Assembly: GCA_963807065.1 (NCBI GenBank)
Contig: CAWDZQ010000003.1
Coordinates: 372,001 to 436,000 of the forward strand
Direction: 5' to 3'
Source of the DNA: CAWAND01 sp963807065
GTDB taxonomy: Bacteria; Chloroflexota; Anaerolineae; Anaerolineales; E44-bin32
Length of the DNA: 64,000 nucleotides
Shown: piece after piece, positions 46,800 to 56,568 of the stretch
Position numbering within the stretch: the first letter of the stretch is position 1
Layout: every line of letters begins with the position of its first letter
Program-made: the position numbers and the translations under genes
The notes under the pieces: model-generated
Databases searched by the model: none
The model's input: only the letters and a program-made list of their open reading frames with translations
Told to the model about the DNA's origin: nothing

Positions 46800-48222
46800 G
46801 CTTCTCCAGGGGGGCCAAATACTCCAAGGCGTCAATGATCGTCAGGATACCAACGGGACGTTGGCTTTCGTCCACCAACACTACCACCTTGCGCTGCATC
46901 AGATCGGGCAAGATCTCCACCAGCGGGGTCGTCGAACGGGTGGTGCGGACATCGGTGTTGATCATACTCTCGATGGTTTCATCCGGCGGATGGTCATGGT
47001 CACTGCTCAGCATATGATTCAGCAACTCAAGCTCGGTCACCAATCCGGCAAGCAGACCCTGCGCGTCCACGACCGGGAGCTGATCAATGCCATTTTGGCG
47101 CATTCTCCCGATGACATCCCGCATTGTGTCCGCCCCCGAAGCGGTGATCAACGCCGGTAGGCCCCGAGCCCTGGCCACCTCAAGCGCGCTGATGTGTCGG
47201 GTGTCGACCGGGAGAAATCCATGTTCTCGCATCCAATCGTCGTTGAAGACCTTTGACAGGTAGCGCGCCCCGGTGTCGGGAAAGAGGACCACCACCAATC
47301 GCTCCTCGGGCAGATCACGCGCATACTTCAGTGCTCCGGCGAGAGCCGAGCCGCTGGAGCCGCCGGCGAAAATGCCCTCGTCGCGGACGAGACGCCGGGT
47401 CCAAAGAAATGATTCGGCGTCGTCAACCTGAACCACATGGTCCACCAGCGATAGGTCCAGCGTTCCGGGAACGAAGTCCTCGCCGATCCCCTCCACTTTG
47501 TAGGTGGTCGCCTGAAGGCCATCAGCCGAACCACCCCGCTTCCATGCTTCATACAGCAGGGATCCTTCAGGGTCGACTCCGACGATCTGAAGATCCGGGT
47601 CCTGGTCATGAAGGTACCTGGCGACGCCGGTAATGGTGCCTCCGGTGCCCATGCCGATCACCACATCGGTTACTCTGCCTCCGGTTTGCTCCCATATCTC
47701 AGGTCCGGTCGATCGGTAGTGGCTCTCGGGATTATCCGAATTGTGATATTGGTTGGCAAGCACGGCGTTGGGGGTATCTTCGACGATCCGCCGCGCCACA
47801 GAATAATAGGACCGAGGGTCGTCCGGGGCGACAGCGGTCGGGGCGATCACCACCCGGGCTCCGTAGGCACGAAGGAGCCTGATCTTCTCGTGTGACATCT
47901 TGTCCGGGATCACGAACACGGCTTGGTAGCCGCGCAGGGCACAGGCAATGGCCAAGGCCGCACCGGTGTTGCCCGAGGTGGCTTCAACCACCGTGCCGCC
48001 AGGCTTGAGTTCGCCGTTGCGCTCATAGCCCTCGATCATGCGGAAGGCAATCCGGTCCTTGATAGAACCACCCGGGTTGAACATTTCCAGTTTGGCATAC
48101 AGAGCACATCTCAGCCCACGTGCCACTCGGTTGAGACGCACCAAGGGCGTACGGCCGATCGTACCGGCGATGTCGTCGTAGACGTTATGTTCGATGGAGG
48201 CTGGGAGCCCCAACGTTGGCAT
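46783..48222 (-). CDS. cbs: Cystathionine beta-synthase with two CBS domains
   Basis: 479 residues. Fold-II PLP domain: TIGRTPLVRLNR, PLP Lys55 in NPGGSIKDRIA, substrate loop EATSGNTGAALA, phosphate loop GMGTGGTITGVARYL. C-terminal CBS-domain pair (about 345-470; VIGRMRQNGIDQLPVVD and LMQRKVVVLVDESQRPVG) may sense an adenosyl ligand. Condenses serine or O-phosphoserine with homocysteine (or sulfide). Confidence 0.92.
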   Translation of the reverse strand: MPTLGLPASIEHNVYDDIAGTIGRTPLVRLNRVARGLRCALYAKLEMFNPGGSIKDRIAFRMIEGYERNGELKPGGTVVEATSGNTGAALAIACALRGYQAVFVIPDKMSHEKIRLLRAYGARVVIAPTAVAPDDPRSYYSVARRIVEDTPNAVLANQYHNSDNPESHYRSTGPEIWEQTGGRVTDVVIGMGTGGTITGVARYLHDQDPDLQIVGVDPEGSLLYEAWKRGGSADGLQATTYKVEGIGEDFVPGTLDLSLVDHVVQVDDAESFLWTRRLVRDEGIFAGGSSGSALAGALKYARDLPEERLVVVLFPDTGARYLSKVFNDDWMREHGFLPVDTRHISALEVARARGLPALITASGADTMRDVIGRMRQNGIDQLPVVDAQGLLAGLVTELELLNHMLSSDHDHPPDETIESMINTDVRTTRSTTPLVEILPDLMQRKVVVLVDESQRPVGILTIIDALEYLAPLEKHETLA

Positions 48223-48342
48223 TCAGCGCTCGGCCCTTCTTGTCAACCCGCTTGCGGGAAGCGTACCACGGTTTGCAGGGCCGGCCAAGATTGGAGGATT
48301 TGTCCTTGGGTCCGTCGACCACGCAGGCTTGGCGTCACAGAG

Positions 48343-48348
48343 TATAAT
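48343..48348 (+). promoter_or_regulatory. TATAAT box upstream of the M20 peptidase gene
   Basis: TATAAT 129 nt before ATG 48478, no -35 recognised. The 255-nt divergent gap 48223-48477 also has a CCCGCTTGCGGG hairpin near 48248. Confidence 0.35.
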
Positions 48349-48477
48349 GATGCCCGTTCGCCGCCCCTCCCCCGATGAAATTGGTTTGAACGCCATCGCG
48401 CCGATCGGAAGGGCGGGCCCCCAGAGGTCAATCGGGCGCCGTGGGCGGCGACCCGTCATAACCACAGGAGCTGACGC

Positions 48478-49852
48478 ATGTCCGATCGAAGGGCGGCCAT
48501 CGAGTACGCCAAGGGCCATTCCGAAACTTTCCTCGAATCTTTGAACGACCTGCTGCGAATCCCGTCTATTTCAACTCTGCCTGAGAACAAGCAGGATATG
48601 GCCAGAGCCGCCGATTGGCTCGCCGATCGCCTAAGAGACTTGGGATTTGCCGGAGTTCGAGATCATCCCCACCAAGCGGCACCCGGTGGTCTATGCGGAG
48701 CACCTCGCTGCGGGTCCCGACGCGCCCACGGTCCTGGTCTACGGTCACTACGACGTGCAACCAGCGGATCCGCTTGACCTGTGGGAGACGGATCCGTTTG
48801 AGCCTACGGTGCGGGGCGATGATCTCTTTGCCCGCGGGGCTTCTGATATGAAGGGGCAGATCGTCGCCCATATCATGGCGGTCGAAGCCATGGTCAAAAC
48901 CAACTGCCTGCCCGTCAATCTGAAGTACATGATCGAGGGCGAAGAAGAAATCGGTTCGCCGAATCTGGAGACATTCATTAAGGAGCATACCGAAAAGCTT
49001 GCCTGCGACGTCTGCCTGAACGCCGACGCCGGGATTCTCGCTGCAGATACACCCGCCATCACGTACGGCCTGCGCGGCCTCGCCTATTTCGAGATCCGCC
49101 TTCAGGGCGCCGACCGCGACTTGCACTCCGGGCGGTTCGGAGGGGCCGTCCCCAATCCGGGGAACGCCCTGGCCAAGCTCATTGCCGGTATGCACGACGA
49201 ACAGGGCCGGGTGACACTGCCAGGGTTCTACACCAAGGTGCTGCCCCTTTCCGATAAGGAGAGGGACGGGCTGGCCAAGCTGCCGGAAGACGAAGCCTGG
49301 TGGAAAGCGCAATCCGGCTCGAACGTGCTCTCCGGCGAGATCGGATACACGCCCACCGAGCGCGCCTCGGCCCGCCCCACTCTGGATGTCAACGGGTTAC
49401 TCTGCGGGTTTACCGGTGAGGGCTCCAAGACGGTCCTTCCGTCAAAGGCAATGGCCAAGATTTCGATGCGCCTGGTACCCAATCAGGTATCGGCAGACAC
49501 CGAGACATCGCTTCGCCAATATCTCGAAGACAATATGCCCGCCGGCATCTCTTGGGAACTTCTGAACCTTGCCGGGGGTGAGCCGGCAATGATCGATGTC
49601 AACTCCGCGGCAGTCCGTGCCGCCAGTGAGGCGTTCCAGAAAACGTGGGGAAAGGCACCCCTTTTTGATCGCGAAGGGGGCTCTGTGCCGGTGGTAGGGA
49701 TGATCCAACAGCGGCTGGGCGTGGAAAGCTTGATGCTCGGCTTCGGTCTGCCGGACGACAATCTTCATGCCCCCAACGAGAAGCTTCATCTCCCCAACTA
49801 CTTCAGGGGCATTGAGACCTACATCCACTTTGCACACGAGTTGGCGGGCTGA
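48478..49852 (+). CDS. M20 family dipeptidase, frameshifted
   Basis: About 458 residues when restored, the usual family length. The frame breaks at 48656-48658 (GGAGTTCGAG); removing one base gives RLRDLGFAGVEIIPTKRHPV. Zn ligands: VLVYGHYDVQP (His and Asp), DDLFARGASDMKG (bridging Asp), EGEEEIGSPN (catalytic and metal Glu), LNADAG (Asp), and His in the C-terminal DDNLHAPNEKL. Hydrolyses dipeptides in the cytosol. Read literally it splits into two frames overlapping around 48647-48777. Confidence 0.88.
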
Positions 49853-49862
49853 GCGGAAAACG

Positions 49863-50789
49863 ATGATGGCTTCAGCTGCACAATCACGGAATCTGCCAAC
49901 CTATGGGGGTCAGGCCGTGATCGAGGGCGTGATGATGCGCGGCCGTTCGAGCTGCAAAGTCGCTGTTCGCACGCCCGACGAGTCCATCCAGGTTGAAGAC
50001 CTCCCACTGTCGTCGATCTACCGCAGTCGCTGGGCTGCCTTGCCGTTTCTTCGCGGTCTGCTTGTTCTGTGGGACGCCTTGGGACTGGGCATGCGGGCCC
50101 TGACCTTCTCCGCCAATGTGCAAGCGGGAGAAGACGTCAAAATTGATGGCGCCCCGATGGTCTTCACCATGGCTGTTTCGCTGCTGTTTGGAGTCGGCTT
50201 GTTCTTCCTCCTTCCCGCCGGCGGCGCCTATCTGGTGCAGCAAGTCACCCCACTCTCAGCGGTTTGGGTCAATCTGATCGAGGGCTTGGTTCGCCTGATC
50301 CTGCTGGTCGGCTACATCTGGGGCATCGGTCTCATGCCGGATATTCAACGCGTGTACGGCTATCACGGCGCCGAGCATATGACGATTAACGCCTTCGAAG
50401 CCGGTGCCATGCTCGACGTCCCCACGGTGCGACGGTATTCGCGCCAGCACGCCCGCTGCGGGACAGCTTTCCTGCTGACGGTGGTGGTCTTTTCGGTGAT
50501 TCTCTTCAGTTTGCTTGGGGACATGGCCTTGGTGCCAAGATTGGTCAGCCGCCTGCTGCTTTTACCTGTGCTGGCCTCGGTGGCCTATGAGTACATCCGC
50601 CTGACGTCCCGCTTCTTGGACCGTTGGTGGATCTGGCCGTTCGTCGCGCCGAATCTGGCTTTGCAGAACCTCACCACCCGCTGGCCAGATGACAGCATGC
50701 TCGAGGTGGCCATCGCTGCCTTCCAAGCGATGCACCAGGCGGAGCTAACCCCGGCTGCCAACCAGGAGCTGATCGAAAAGGCAGCCTGA
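49863..50789 (+). CDS. DUF1385 membrane protein (YqhQ family)
   Basis: 308 residues from ATG 49863. Starts LPTYGGQAVIEGVMMRG, the family signature; several membrane helices; YHGAEHMTINAFEAG and RHARCGTAF-type motifs (SRQHARCGTAFLL) with conserved His/Cys. Function unknown, possibly a metal-dependent membrane enzyme. Starts 10 nt after the M20 gene stop, likely co-transcribed. Confidence 0.88.
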   Translation: MMASAAQSRNLPTYGGQAVIEGVMMRGRSSCKVAVRTPDESIQVEDLPLSSIYRSRWAALPFLRGLLVLWDALGLGMRALTFSANVQAGEDVKIDGAPMVFTMAVSLLFGVGLFFLLPAGGAYLVQQVTPLSAVWVNLIEGLVRLILLVGYIWGIGLMPDIQRVYGYHGAEHMTINAFEAGAMLDVPTVRRYSRQHARCGTAFLLTVVVFSVILFSLLGDMALVPRLVSRLLLLPVLASVAYEYIRLTSRFLDRWWIWPFVAPNLALQNLTTRWPDDSMLEVAIAAFQAMHQAELTPAANQELIEKAA

Positions 50790-50878
50790 AGTCAGCCCGA
50801 CAATCCGGGTGCCTGCGCAGTGGTACCTGTGTCGGAGCATCGACCGAAAGCGAGGCGTCCACAGGCTCAACCGGCGCC

Positions 50879-53482
50879 CTAGCCTCCGTGCGTGACCCAA
50901 GCCTCCTCAGGCATCAGTGCCTTTTGTTGCAAGGGCACGATCACCCGGTAGACGTCGGCAGGCGACCGGCGCTCGCCATCGACGGTGAGCAGCGTCTCGA
51001 TGGACAAGCCGAACAGCGCTTCATTTTCCCGGAGCACCGGTTCGATCAGAGTCCAGTGCCGATCCCCAAAGGCCACAAACGCCCCGCCGTTGAGCTGATC
51101 CTCGCCAACCTTCCGCCGCGGATCACGCACGAAGATGGCGCCACCGGACGCCAGCGAGAAGAGATTGCCTCCGGGATAAGGTGTCTCCATCGGCCGCCAT
51201 GTGCCTTCATCTGAGAACCCCATCCCGTTCAGTACGACAAATCCGCCGCCGTTCAACGGATCTCCGGCCATGAACGACTCCGCCAGATAGTCCAGGCAAG
51301 TCCCGTTGATAACCACACGCGGGCTGCCCACAGCATTGATCAGGGGGCGCCCGGCGGCGCTCCCCAGCACGTAAGCTTCCCCACCCTTGGCGGCATACAT
51401 GAACGTCTGTCCAACATCCCCATGAACCACGAGTTTCCCGGCTTTCATGATCTGCGCCAGTTGGTCCTGGCCAGACGCGTGCACGATCACCTCGGCCCCG
51501 TCGATCCCCGAGCCTAGGTAGTCGCCCGACGACCCGTACACATCGATCTGCACCCCTTGGGTTTCGCTTCCCAGCCCATTGGCGATAAACCGGTGGCCGC
51601 GCACCCCGTGGACTAAGAGGCTCCGAAAGCCCATCGATACGAGTTGATTGACCAGCTGCGCCAACGACCCCGGCCCCTCGGCGGCAAAGCCGGCGGCGTC
51701 CACCACCACTGTTGCCGCCGCATCGGGTGCCGGCAGAGAATCCCCCTTCCGTATCCCGACGAATCCCTCCCCGGGCCGTTGATGAATTGATTCGAGAACC
51801 CGCTGACGGGCACGATCGACCATGCTCAGCAGCACGCTGCGGCGCAGCGCATAGGTGGCATAGCGGCGGTCGCTCATCAGCCCCAAGAGCTCCAAGGCGA
51901 GGCGGGTGCCCGAAGCACCCTGTTCGGTCAAACGGCTGATCCCATTTAGAAGCTCCTCGATCTCGGAATAGCCCCAGCCTGAAAGCTGGTCGAGATAGAC
52001 CTTAAAGATGGACAACGCGGAGCCGTCCAGAGGTATCGGCACCTCGCCAGAACCCACCCGGCCGCTGGGACGGTAAGGGGCCTCACCGGGCATTTCGATG
52101 ACTCGCCCGAACTTGTCACGGCACACCAACTCCGACTGACCATCGGCGCCCCGTGTGACGTCGAACACAAATGCCCCCCCGTCGGTGTGGCTGCCACCGC
52201 GCGCGTTCCACACACGATCGGGCCGTGGCCAGAACCGATCGTCTTCGTTTGCCAGGCTCCCCAAGGCGGCATCAATCGCCTGCTTCTCCGAGGCGGCAAA
52301 CCCGATGGATGGCCCGTCAGGGCCGGTAGCTTGCAGCGCAAAGACCTGCGGGCGGAGCATGCTCGTATCGGTGATCCCGATCAGCCGCGCCGTGCGGGGC
52401 GATCCCCCCCTTGCTTCGGATTGGGCGATCAAGAAGAACCAGGGACCGTCCGGCGAGCCGTGCATGTGCGCCGTTTGCAGCCGCTCGTAGATCCGGCGCT
52501 TTTCAGCCGGCAGCATGGCGAAGTCGCGTTCGGTGGTTGGGGCCAACGCCTCGATCACGTACTCCAACGGATACCCATACGTCCGGTGAAGAAGGTCGAA
52601 CACCAGCACGGACACCTCAGTGTCCGTCAGGAACAGCGGACGGATGTTCTGTTGAGCCAGGTAAGCGCACACAGATGCGTAGTTGGCGAAATCCCCGTTG
52701 TGGACCAGGGCCTCATTGAGACCAACGAAAGGATGCGCTCCACCCGGATGCCAGACGCGTCCCTTCGTAGGATAGCGATGGTGGCCGATCCAAACGTGAG
52801 CCCGGATATCGTGGAGCCCATACGCTTCGATCACATCGTCACCATAGCCGACCATTTTTAACGCTAGCAGGTCCTTTCCATGAGAAAGGACAAACGCTCG
52901 CTGTTCCCCCAGCGAAGTATAGTAAGTCTTGTTCAGAGAATAGCTGTTCTGAAACACCCATTCGTCTTCGAGCGCGGCCTGGGGCAGCTCCCTCAGGTGG
53001 TGTTGCTCGGCAAACGCCGCGGCGACATCGCGCCGGACATGCCCGAAATACAGGACCACTTCGGGTGGGCGGGTTTCCAAGCCGGGCACATCTTCCGCCG
53101 GTAGGGAGTGCATATGATGGATATCAAATCCGGGGCGGATGTGGCTCTCTTCCACCGCCTCACGGATGCCTGGCTGGAGATAGGCCATGGCCAGCAGGGT
53201 GTCGTCCCGCAGGATCTCCGGTGTGACGCCGAACTGTGCCGGGTCCAACCCCGCCAGGGCCGCCCCGCCGCCTTTGCCGTTGCCCCGGTTGCGCATCTGC
53301 CGCAGCGCTTGCAAAAGGTGGCGGCCGGGAAGCGGCTCGCTGCATGCAATCCCAATCACACCACAGCCGCCTTCGGCCTCCGCGCTGTGTGTGGGCAGGG
53401 GCCCAGGGATGTCTTTGATCAACGCGTGGCGCGAGCCGACCACCCGCTTCGTGAGCTCCACTTTATCTATCTTGGCCATCAT
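50879..53482 (-). CDS. Glutamate synthase-type protein: class II glutamine amidotransferase fused to GXGXG domain
   Basis: 867 residues. The N-terminal nucleophile Cys40 (GGCGVIGIA) follows a 39-residue leader that should be cleaved. Amidotransferase domain to about residue 330 (GHHRYPTKGRVW, EALVHNGDFANY). C-terminal GXGXG beta-helix (AKGGEAYVLGSAAGRPLINA, INGTCLDYLAESFMAGD). Releases ammonia from glutamine for the FMN partner. Third gene of the operon; start overlaps the FMN subunit by 20 nt. Related sets include GXGXG proteins of N-methylglutamate synthase. Confidence 0.87.
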   Translation of the reverse strand: MMAKIDKVELTKRVVGSRHALIKDIPGPLPTHSAEAEGGCGVIGIACSEPLPGRHLLQALRQMRNRGNGKGGGAALAGLDPAQFGVTPEILRDDTLLAMAYLQPGIREAVEESHIRPGFDIHHMHSLPAEDVPGLETRPPEVVLYFGHVRRDVAAAFAEQHHLRELPQAALEDEWVFQNSYSLNKTYYTSLGEQRAFVLSHGKDLLALKMVGYGDDVIEAYGLHDIRAHVWIGHHRYPTKGRVWHPGGAHPFVGLNEALVHNGDFANYASVCAYLAQQNIRPLFLTDTEVSVLVFDLLHRTYGYPLEYVIEALAPTTERDFAMLPAEKRRIYERLQTAHMHGSPDGPWFFLIAQSEARGGSPRTARLIGITDTSMLRPQVFALQATGPDGPSIGFAASEKQAIDAALGSLANEDDRFWPRPDRVWNARGGSHTDGGAFVFDVTRGADGQSELVCRDKFGRVIEMPGEAPYRPSGRVGSGEVPIPLDGSALSIFKVYLDQLSGWGYSEIEELLNGISRLTEQGASGTRLALELLGLMSDRRYATYALRRSVLLSMVDRARQRVLESIHQRPGEGFVGIRKGDSLPAPDAAATVVVDAAGFAAEGPGSLAQLVNQLVSMGFRSLLVHGVRGHRFIANGLGSETQGVQIDVYGSSGDYLGSGIDGAEVIVHASGQDQLAQIMKAGKLVVHGDVGQTFMYAAKGGEAYVLGSAAGRPLINAVGSPRVVINGTCLDYLAESFMAGDPLNGGGFVVLNGMGFSDEGTWRPMETPYPGGNLFSLASGGAIFVRDPRRKVGEDQLNGGAFVAFGDRHWTLIEPVLRENEALFGLSIETLLTVDGERRSPADVYRVIVPLQQKALMPEEAWVTHGG

Positions 53483-54794
53483 GGCCTCCTGCCTCTCGAG
53501 GCGAATAGGTCAACAAATCGGTCCGGCCGCGCAGCTCCCTGACGCTCATCAGGCCCAGCCGCCGAAGAATCTCGGACAGCTCCTGCGCGAACGCACCGTA
53601 CAGGTTGCTGACCCGCTCTGCACCCCACTCGGGGTCGATCAGTAGGGAAAGCTCCGGGTCGGTGGTCGTGAGCCCAAAGGGGCACCCGCGTCCGCGCTCG
53701 CAATTGGAGCAGCGTGTGCAGCCCATGGCTACCAACTCGCTGGTGCCGAGGATGACGCCGTCAGCCCCCAGGGCAATCGCTTTGGCGATGTCATGGGCGG
53801 TGCGGATACCACCGCTGGCCATCAGCGTAATCTCTTCCCGGATTCCTTCGGAAACCAGGTAGCGGTGTACCTTGGGAATGGCGTACTCAATCGGCATGGC
53901 GATGTTCTTCTTGGCGATCTCGGGGGCCGCACCCGTCCCGCCATAAGAACCGTCGATGTGGAGAATGTGCGCCCCGGCGTAGTAACTCCCCACCGCCACC
54001 ATGTCAACATCCGTCGGCGTGGACACTTTGATCGACACCAAAGCATCCGGATTGATGGTCTTGACCCAGTCGACGTGCTTTCGGTGGTCTTCCACCGAGT
54101 AAACACTGTGAAACGGAAAGGGAGAGAACAAAGAAACCCACGGAACCGATTGGCGCATCTTGGCCACCGAGACCGTGGCCTTGTCCCCGAGCAAGTGACC
54201 GCCCAGTCCGGGTTTGGCCCCCTGGGCATATTTGAACTCGATGATGCGCGCCGCCTTGAGGGTGGCTTCACGCACCCCAAACATCCCGGTTGCCACCTGC
54301 GTGATGACGTGATCCTTGTAGGCGAGCAGTGAGTTGGGATAGCCTCCCTCCCCGGTGCTGGTGAACGTCCCCCAGCGCTTGGCGGCCATGGCTCGAGCCA
54401 GCATTACCTGCTCGCTTACGGAGCCATAGGACATCCCCGCACCGTACCAGGGCACGGGAATCTCAATACGCGGGTCCAAGGGCCTTCGGTTGAGAGGGAT
54501 GGCCAGATCGATCTCGGTCTCCGGGGCCAACCTCGCCGACTCGGAAAGCCACTTGAATCCCAGTCGATCGAAACCGCCGTCCGATTGTCCGTGAGTATGG
54601 GCGTCCCCCGTGCTGGGCGGAGCACCCGTCCCGGCCTGCGCCCAGGTTGCCAGAATCAAATCGGCAGGCCAGCGGAGATCGCCCATGGCGGGCGGGGGCG
54701 CCTGGCGTTCCGGCCATCTCGTAAATCCGTCCCGAAGCGCCTGCGTATGCTTGGCCGTGGCCGCCGTCATTGGGAGGTTTTGTGATTTAGACAT
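53463..54794 (-). CDS. FMN-binding glutamate synthase domain protein (GltB2-like)
   Basis: 443 residues from ATG 54794, overlapping the upstream gene by 8 nt. FMN barrel: VPWYGAGMSYGSVSEQVMLA, STGEGGYPN, GAKPGLGGHLLGDK, ISIKVSTPTDVDMVAVG-type segment, HIDGSYGGTGAAP, SGGIRTAHDIAKAIALGAD. The [3Fe-4S] cysteines are in GCTRCSNCERGRGCPFG. Reduces 2-iminoglutarate (or a methylimine analogue) to the amino acid. Confidence 0.9.
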   Translation of the reverse strand: MSKSQNLPMTAATAKHTQALRDGFTRWPERQAPPPAMGDLRWPADLILATWAQAGTGAPPSTGDAHTHGQSDGGFDRLGFKWLSESARLAPETEIDLAIPLNRRPLDPRIEIPVPWYGAGMSYGSVSEQVMLARAMAAKRWGTFTSTGEGGYPNSLLAYKDHVITQVATGMFGVREATLKAARIIEFKYAQGAKPGLGGHLLGDKATVSVAKMRQSVPWVSLFSPFPFHSVYSVEDHRKHVDWVKTINPDALVSIKVSTPTDVDMVAVGSYYAGAHILHIDGSYGGTGAAPEIAKKNIAMPIEYAIPKVHRYLVSEGIREEITLMASGGIRTAHDIAKAIALGADGVILGTSELVAMGCTRCSNCERGRGCPFGLTTTDPELSLLIDPEWGAERVSNLYGAFAQELSEILRRLGLMSVRELRGRTDLLTYSPREAGGHDGQDR

Positions 54795-56169
54795 GGGCGT
54801 ACCCTTCAATCTCCCCGAAAGCTTCCCTTTCGATGTCCGCCTGGAACATCGCACGGCCCACCTCGCCCCTCAGACGCCGTACTTCCCGCAGGCCCATCGC
54901 CCCCAGGATTTCGAGCAGCTGATCACGCCAAGATCCCATCAGGTTGACCAGCCTCTGGACCGCCCAGTCTCGATCGACGTTGGGCATCTCCACCAGGCTA
55001 GTGCCGGGATCGAGGCATTCGCCACGAAATCGGCCCTGAAGTGCGATGACGAGTGGCGTGTCAAGCGCCACGACGTCCAGACCAGCGATGATCGCCTTGG
55101 GCACGTGTTCCGCTGCAGTCAACCCACCGCTCCCCAGCAGCGTCGTCTGTTCCCGCAACCCGCGCTCAATCAGCTCATCGTGCGCGCTGCGGATGGAATC
55201 AAGCACAAACCCGGCACTGGTTCGTCCGTGATAATCTGCCACCAGGTGGAAGGTCAGGCAGCCGGCATCCAGTGCCTCTCCCATCGGGTGACCAAAGGGA
55301 ACACGAACCGCCACAACACATGTCGGCCAGGCGTCACGAAGGCGAGCGAAGGCCACTGGATTCCATCCGTCAAGCTCGACCATGCTCGGGGCCCAGGGAG
55401 ACTGCAGCAGTTGTTCGACGTCGGCTGGCTCGACCAGCGGAACCAGCGAGGCTCGGGCCGAGGCCATCTCCGGCAGCGCCTTCCAGGGGACGATGACCAA
55501 CGTCTCCAGGGCGCTGGCGGCTTCGATCAAGCAGGCTTGCCATCTTCCCTCAAGCAGGCTATCCGGCAGCCTGTCAAACAGCATGGGCAGCGGCAGACGG
55601 ATCACCCGCCATTGTGCGTCATCGGAGCCGCCCTGCTCGTCGAAGCTAACCCAGGCGGGCCGCTCGCCGATATCGACCTGAGTGGAGATGTACTCTCGTC
55701 CGTGGATCCCATCCCGCGTTGGCCGGACGATCTCGGACATGTCCGTCCACATCCCGTCCCAGCCGGGGCCGCCGTACCGGCCGCGGTACCCAGCCCCCTT
55801 GACTGGGACCCGCCCCGTCGCCGCTTCGTAGAGCACGGTGTCCACATTGTCCGGCGTGAAGTATGAGTCCCCCAGTTCCAACCGTTCCGAGTTGGGTTCT
55901 ACCTTCACCATGTCAGGGTACTGCACCGTGCACCGCAAGCAGCCGACGCAGTGATCGGGCCTGGGCGAGAAACCGCCCATCGGTCCCGAGAATACGCCGT
56001 ACATGCATGGTCGGCTGAGCACGATGCTGAGATCACCGCGATAGTGAAGAATTTCACGAACCAGCAGACTCGCCAGTCCAACTTTGGAAACGTTGACGTT
56101 AAAGCGGCGGGGGTGCGGCGCAGCGTTTGGAGCCGGCGCCACGGGGATGTGGTAGCGCGTGTAGTTCAT
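54787..56169 (-). CDS. Glutamate synthase-associated ferredoxin-like/FMN-barrel-like protein
   Basis: 460 residues from ATG 56169. An N-terminal region has one iron-sulfur type motif (DHCVGCLRCTVQYPDMV). The rest looks like a divergent glutamate-synthase barrel (LLGSGGLTAAEHVPKAIIAGLDVVALDTPL) without the 3Fe-4S cysteines. Probable electron-input or scaffold subunit of the split synthase. First gene of the operon, preceded by a long leader. An open frame continues upstream to 56319 across the terminator, but ATG 56169 has AGAGAGG and starts the conserved part. Confidence 0.75.
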   Translation of the reverse strand: MNYTRYHIPVAPAPNAAPHPRRFNVNVSKVGLASLLVREILHYRGDLSIVLSRPCMYGVFSGPMGGFSPRPDHCVGCLRCTVQYPDMVKVEPNSERLELGDSYFTPDNVDTVLYEAATGRVPVKGAGYRGRYGGPGWDGMWTDMSEIVRPTRDGIHGREYISTQVDIGERPAWVSFDEQGGSDDAQWRVIRLPLPMLFDRLPDSLLEGRWQACLIEAASALETLVIVPWKALPEMASARASLVPLVEPADVEQLLQSPWAPSMVELDGWNPVAFARLRDAWPTCVVAVRVPFGHPMGEALDAGCLTFHLVADYHGRTSAGFVLDSIRSAHDELIERGLREQTTLLGSGGLTAAEHVPKAIIAGLDVVALDTPLVIALQGRFRGECLDPGTSLVEMPNVDRDWAVQRLVNLMGSWRDQLLEILGAMGLREVRRLRGEVGRAMFQADIEREAFGEIEGYAHV

Positions 56170-56201
56170 GCAGATCGCCTCTCTTGGAGGCGCGCCCAAG
56201 G

Positions 56202-56240
56202 CAAAACAAAACGGCACGCAGGGCGTGCCCTGTCTGCCGT
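56202..56240 (-). terminator. Intrinsic terminator inside the leader of the glutamate synthase operon
   Basis: On the minus strand ACGGCA..CAGGGC-AC-GCCCTG..TGCCGT (56211-56240) followed by TTTTGTTTT. It lies only 33 nt before the first ATG, so it must be bypassed for expression: a premature terminator. Confidence 0.8.
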
Positions 56241-56533
56241 GGGCGCCCTTCCATACAGCTTCAGACCTACATCGAGCGGTCGGTCTGGCCACGGCGGCGA
56301 TCTTTGGCCCACCTGTCACCAGGCGGTATTCAATCGCAGCTTTCCGGAAGGGAGAGGGAAGCCTGTGGCTGGCTTCGGAGGCATCCGCTGATGGATTCGA
56401 TTTTCCCCAGATCGTTCGCCTGGGTTAACCCTGCCGTCAAGGCAGGGAACCTCCACCTCGTAGTCTCAGCAACCGCTGAGACCCATACGCTGATCTCCCA
56501 TATTCAGTTGTCACGTCCGGCCTTCACCAGACT
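56202..56533 (-). promoter_or_regulatory. Structured 5' leader, candidate riboswitch/attenuator of the glutamate synthase operon
   Basis: From the predicted start (about 56533) to the terminator the RNA has GTCTCAGC-ggtt-GCTGAGAC (about 56464-56483), CCCTGCC-ttgac-GGCAGGG (about 56429-56447) and further GC-rich pairings. A 22-codon open frame (MPPKPATGFPLPSGKLRLNT...) lies in it. I do not recognise T-box, cobalamin, lysine, glycine or glutamine riboswitch cores. The rest of the 556-nt gap (56570-56725, towards tilS) shows nothing. Confidence 0.55.
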
Positions 56534-56539
56534 TGCGCC

Positions 56540-56568
56540 ATTCTAGCAATTAGCCCCCATTCGGTCAA
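56540..56568 (-). promoter_or_regulatory. Promoter of the glutamate synthase operon
   Basis: TTGACC (56563-56568), 17-nt spacer, TAGAAT (56540-56545), minus strand. Same -35 and spacing as the T-box promoter at 10690-10718. Confidence 0.68.

Noticed and set aside
54610..55866. Long plus-strand open frame opposite the glutamate synthase genes
   Set aside because: It is a mirror of high-GC coding sequence; its translation has no domain motifs, while the minus strand shows clear glutamate synthase motifs.
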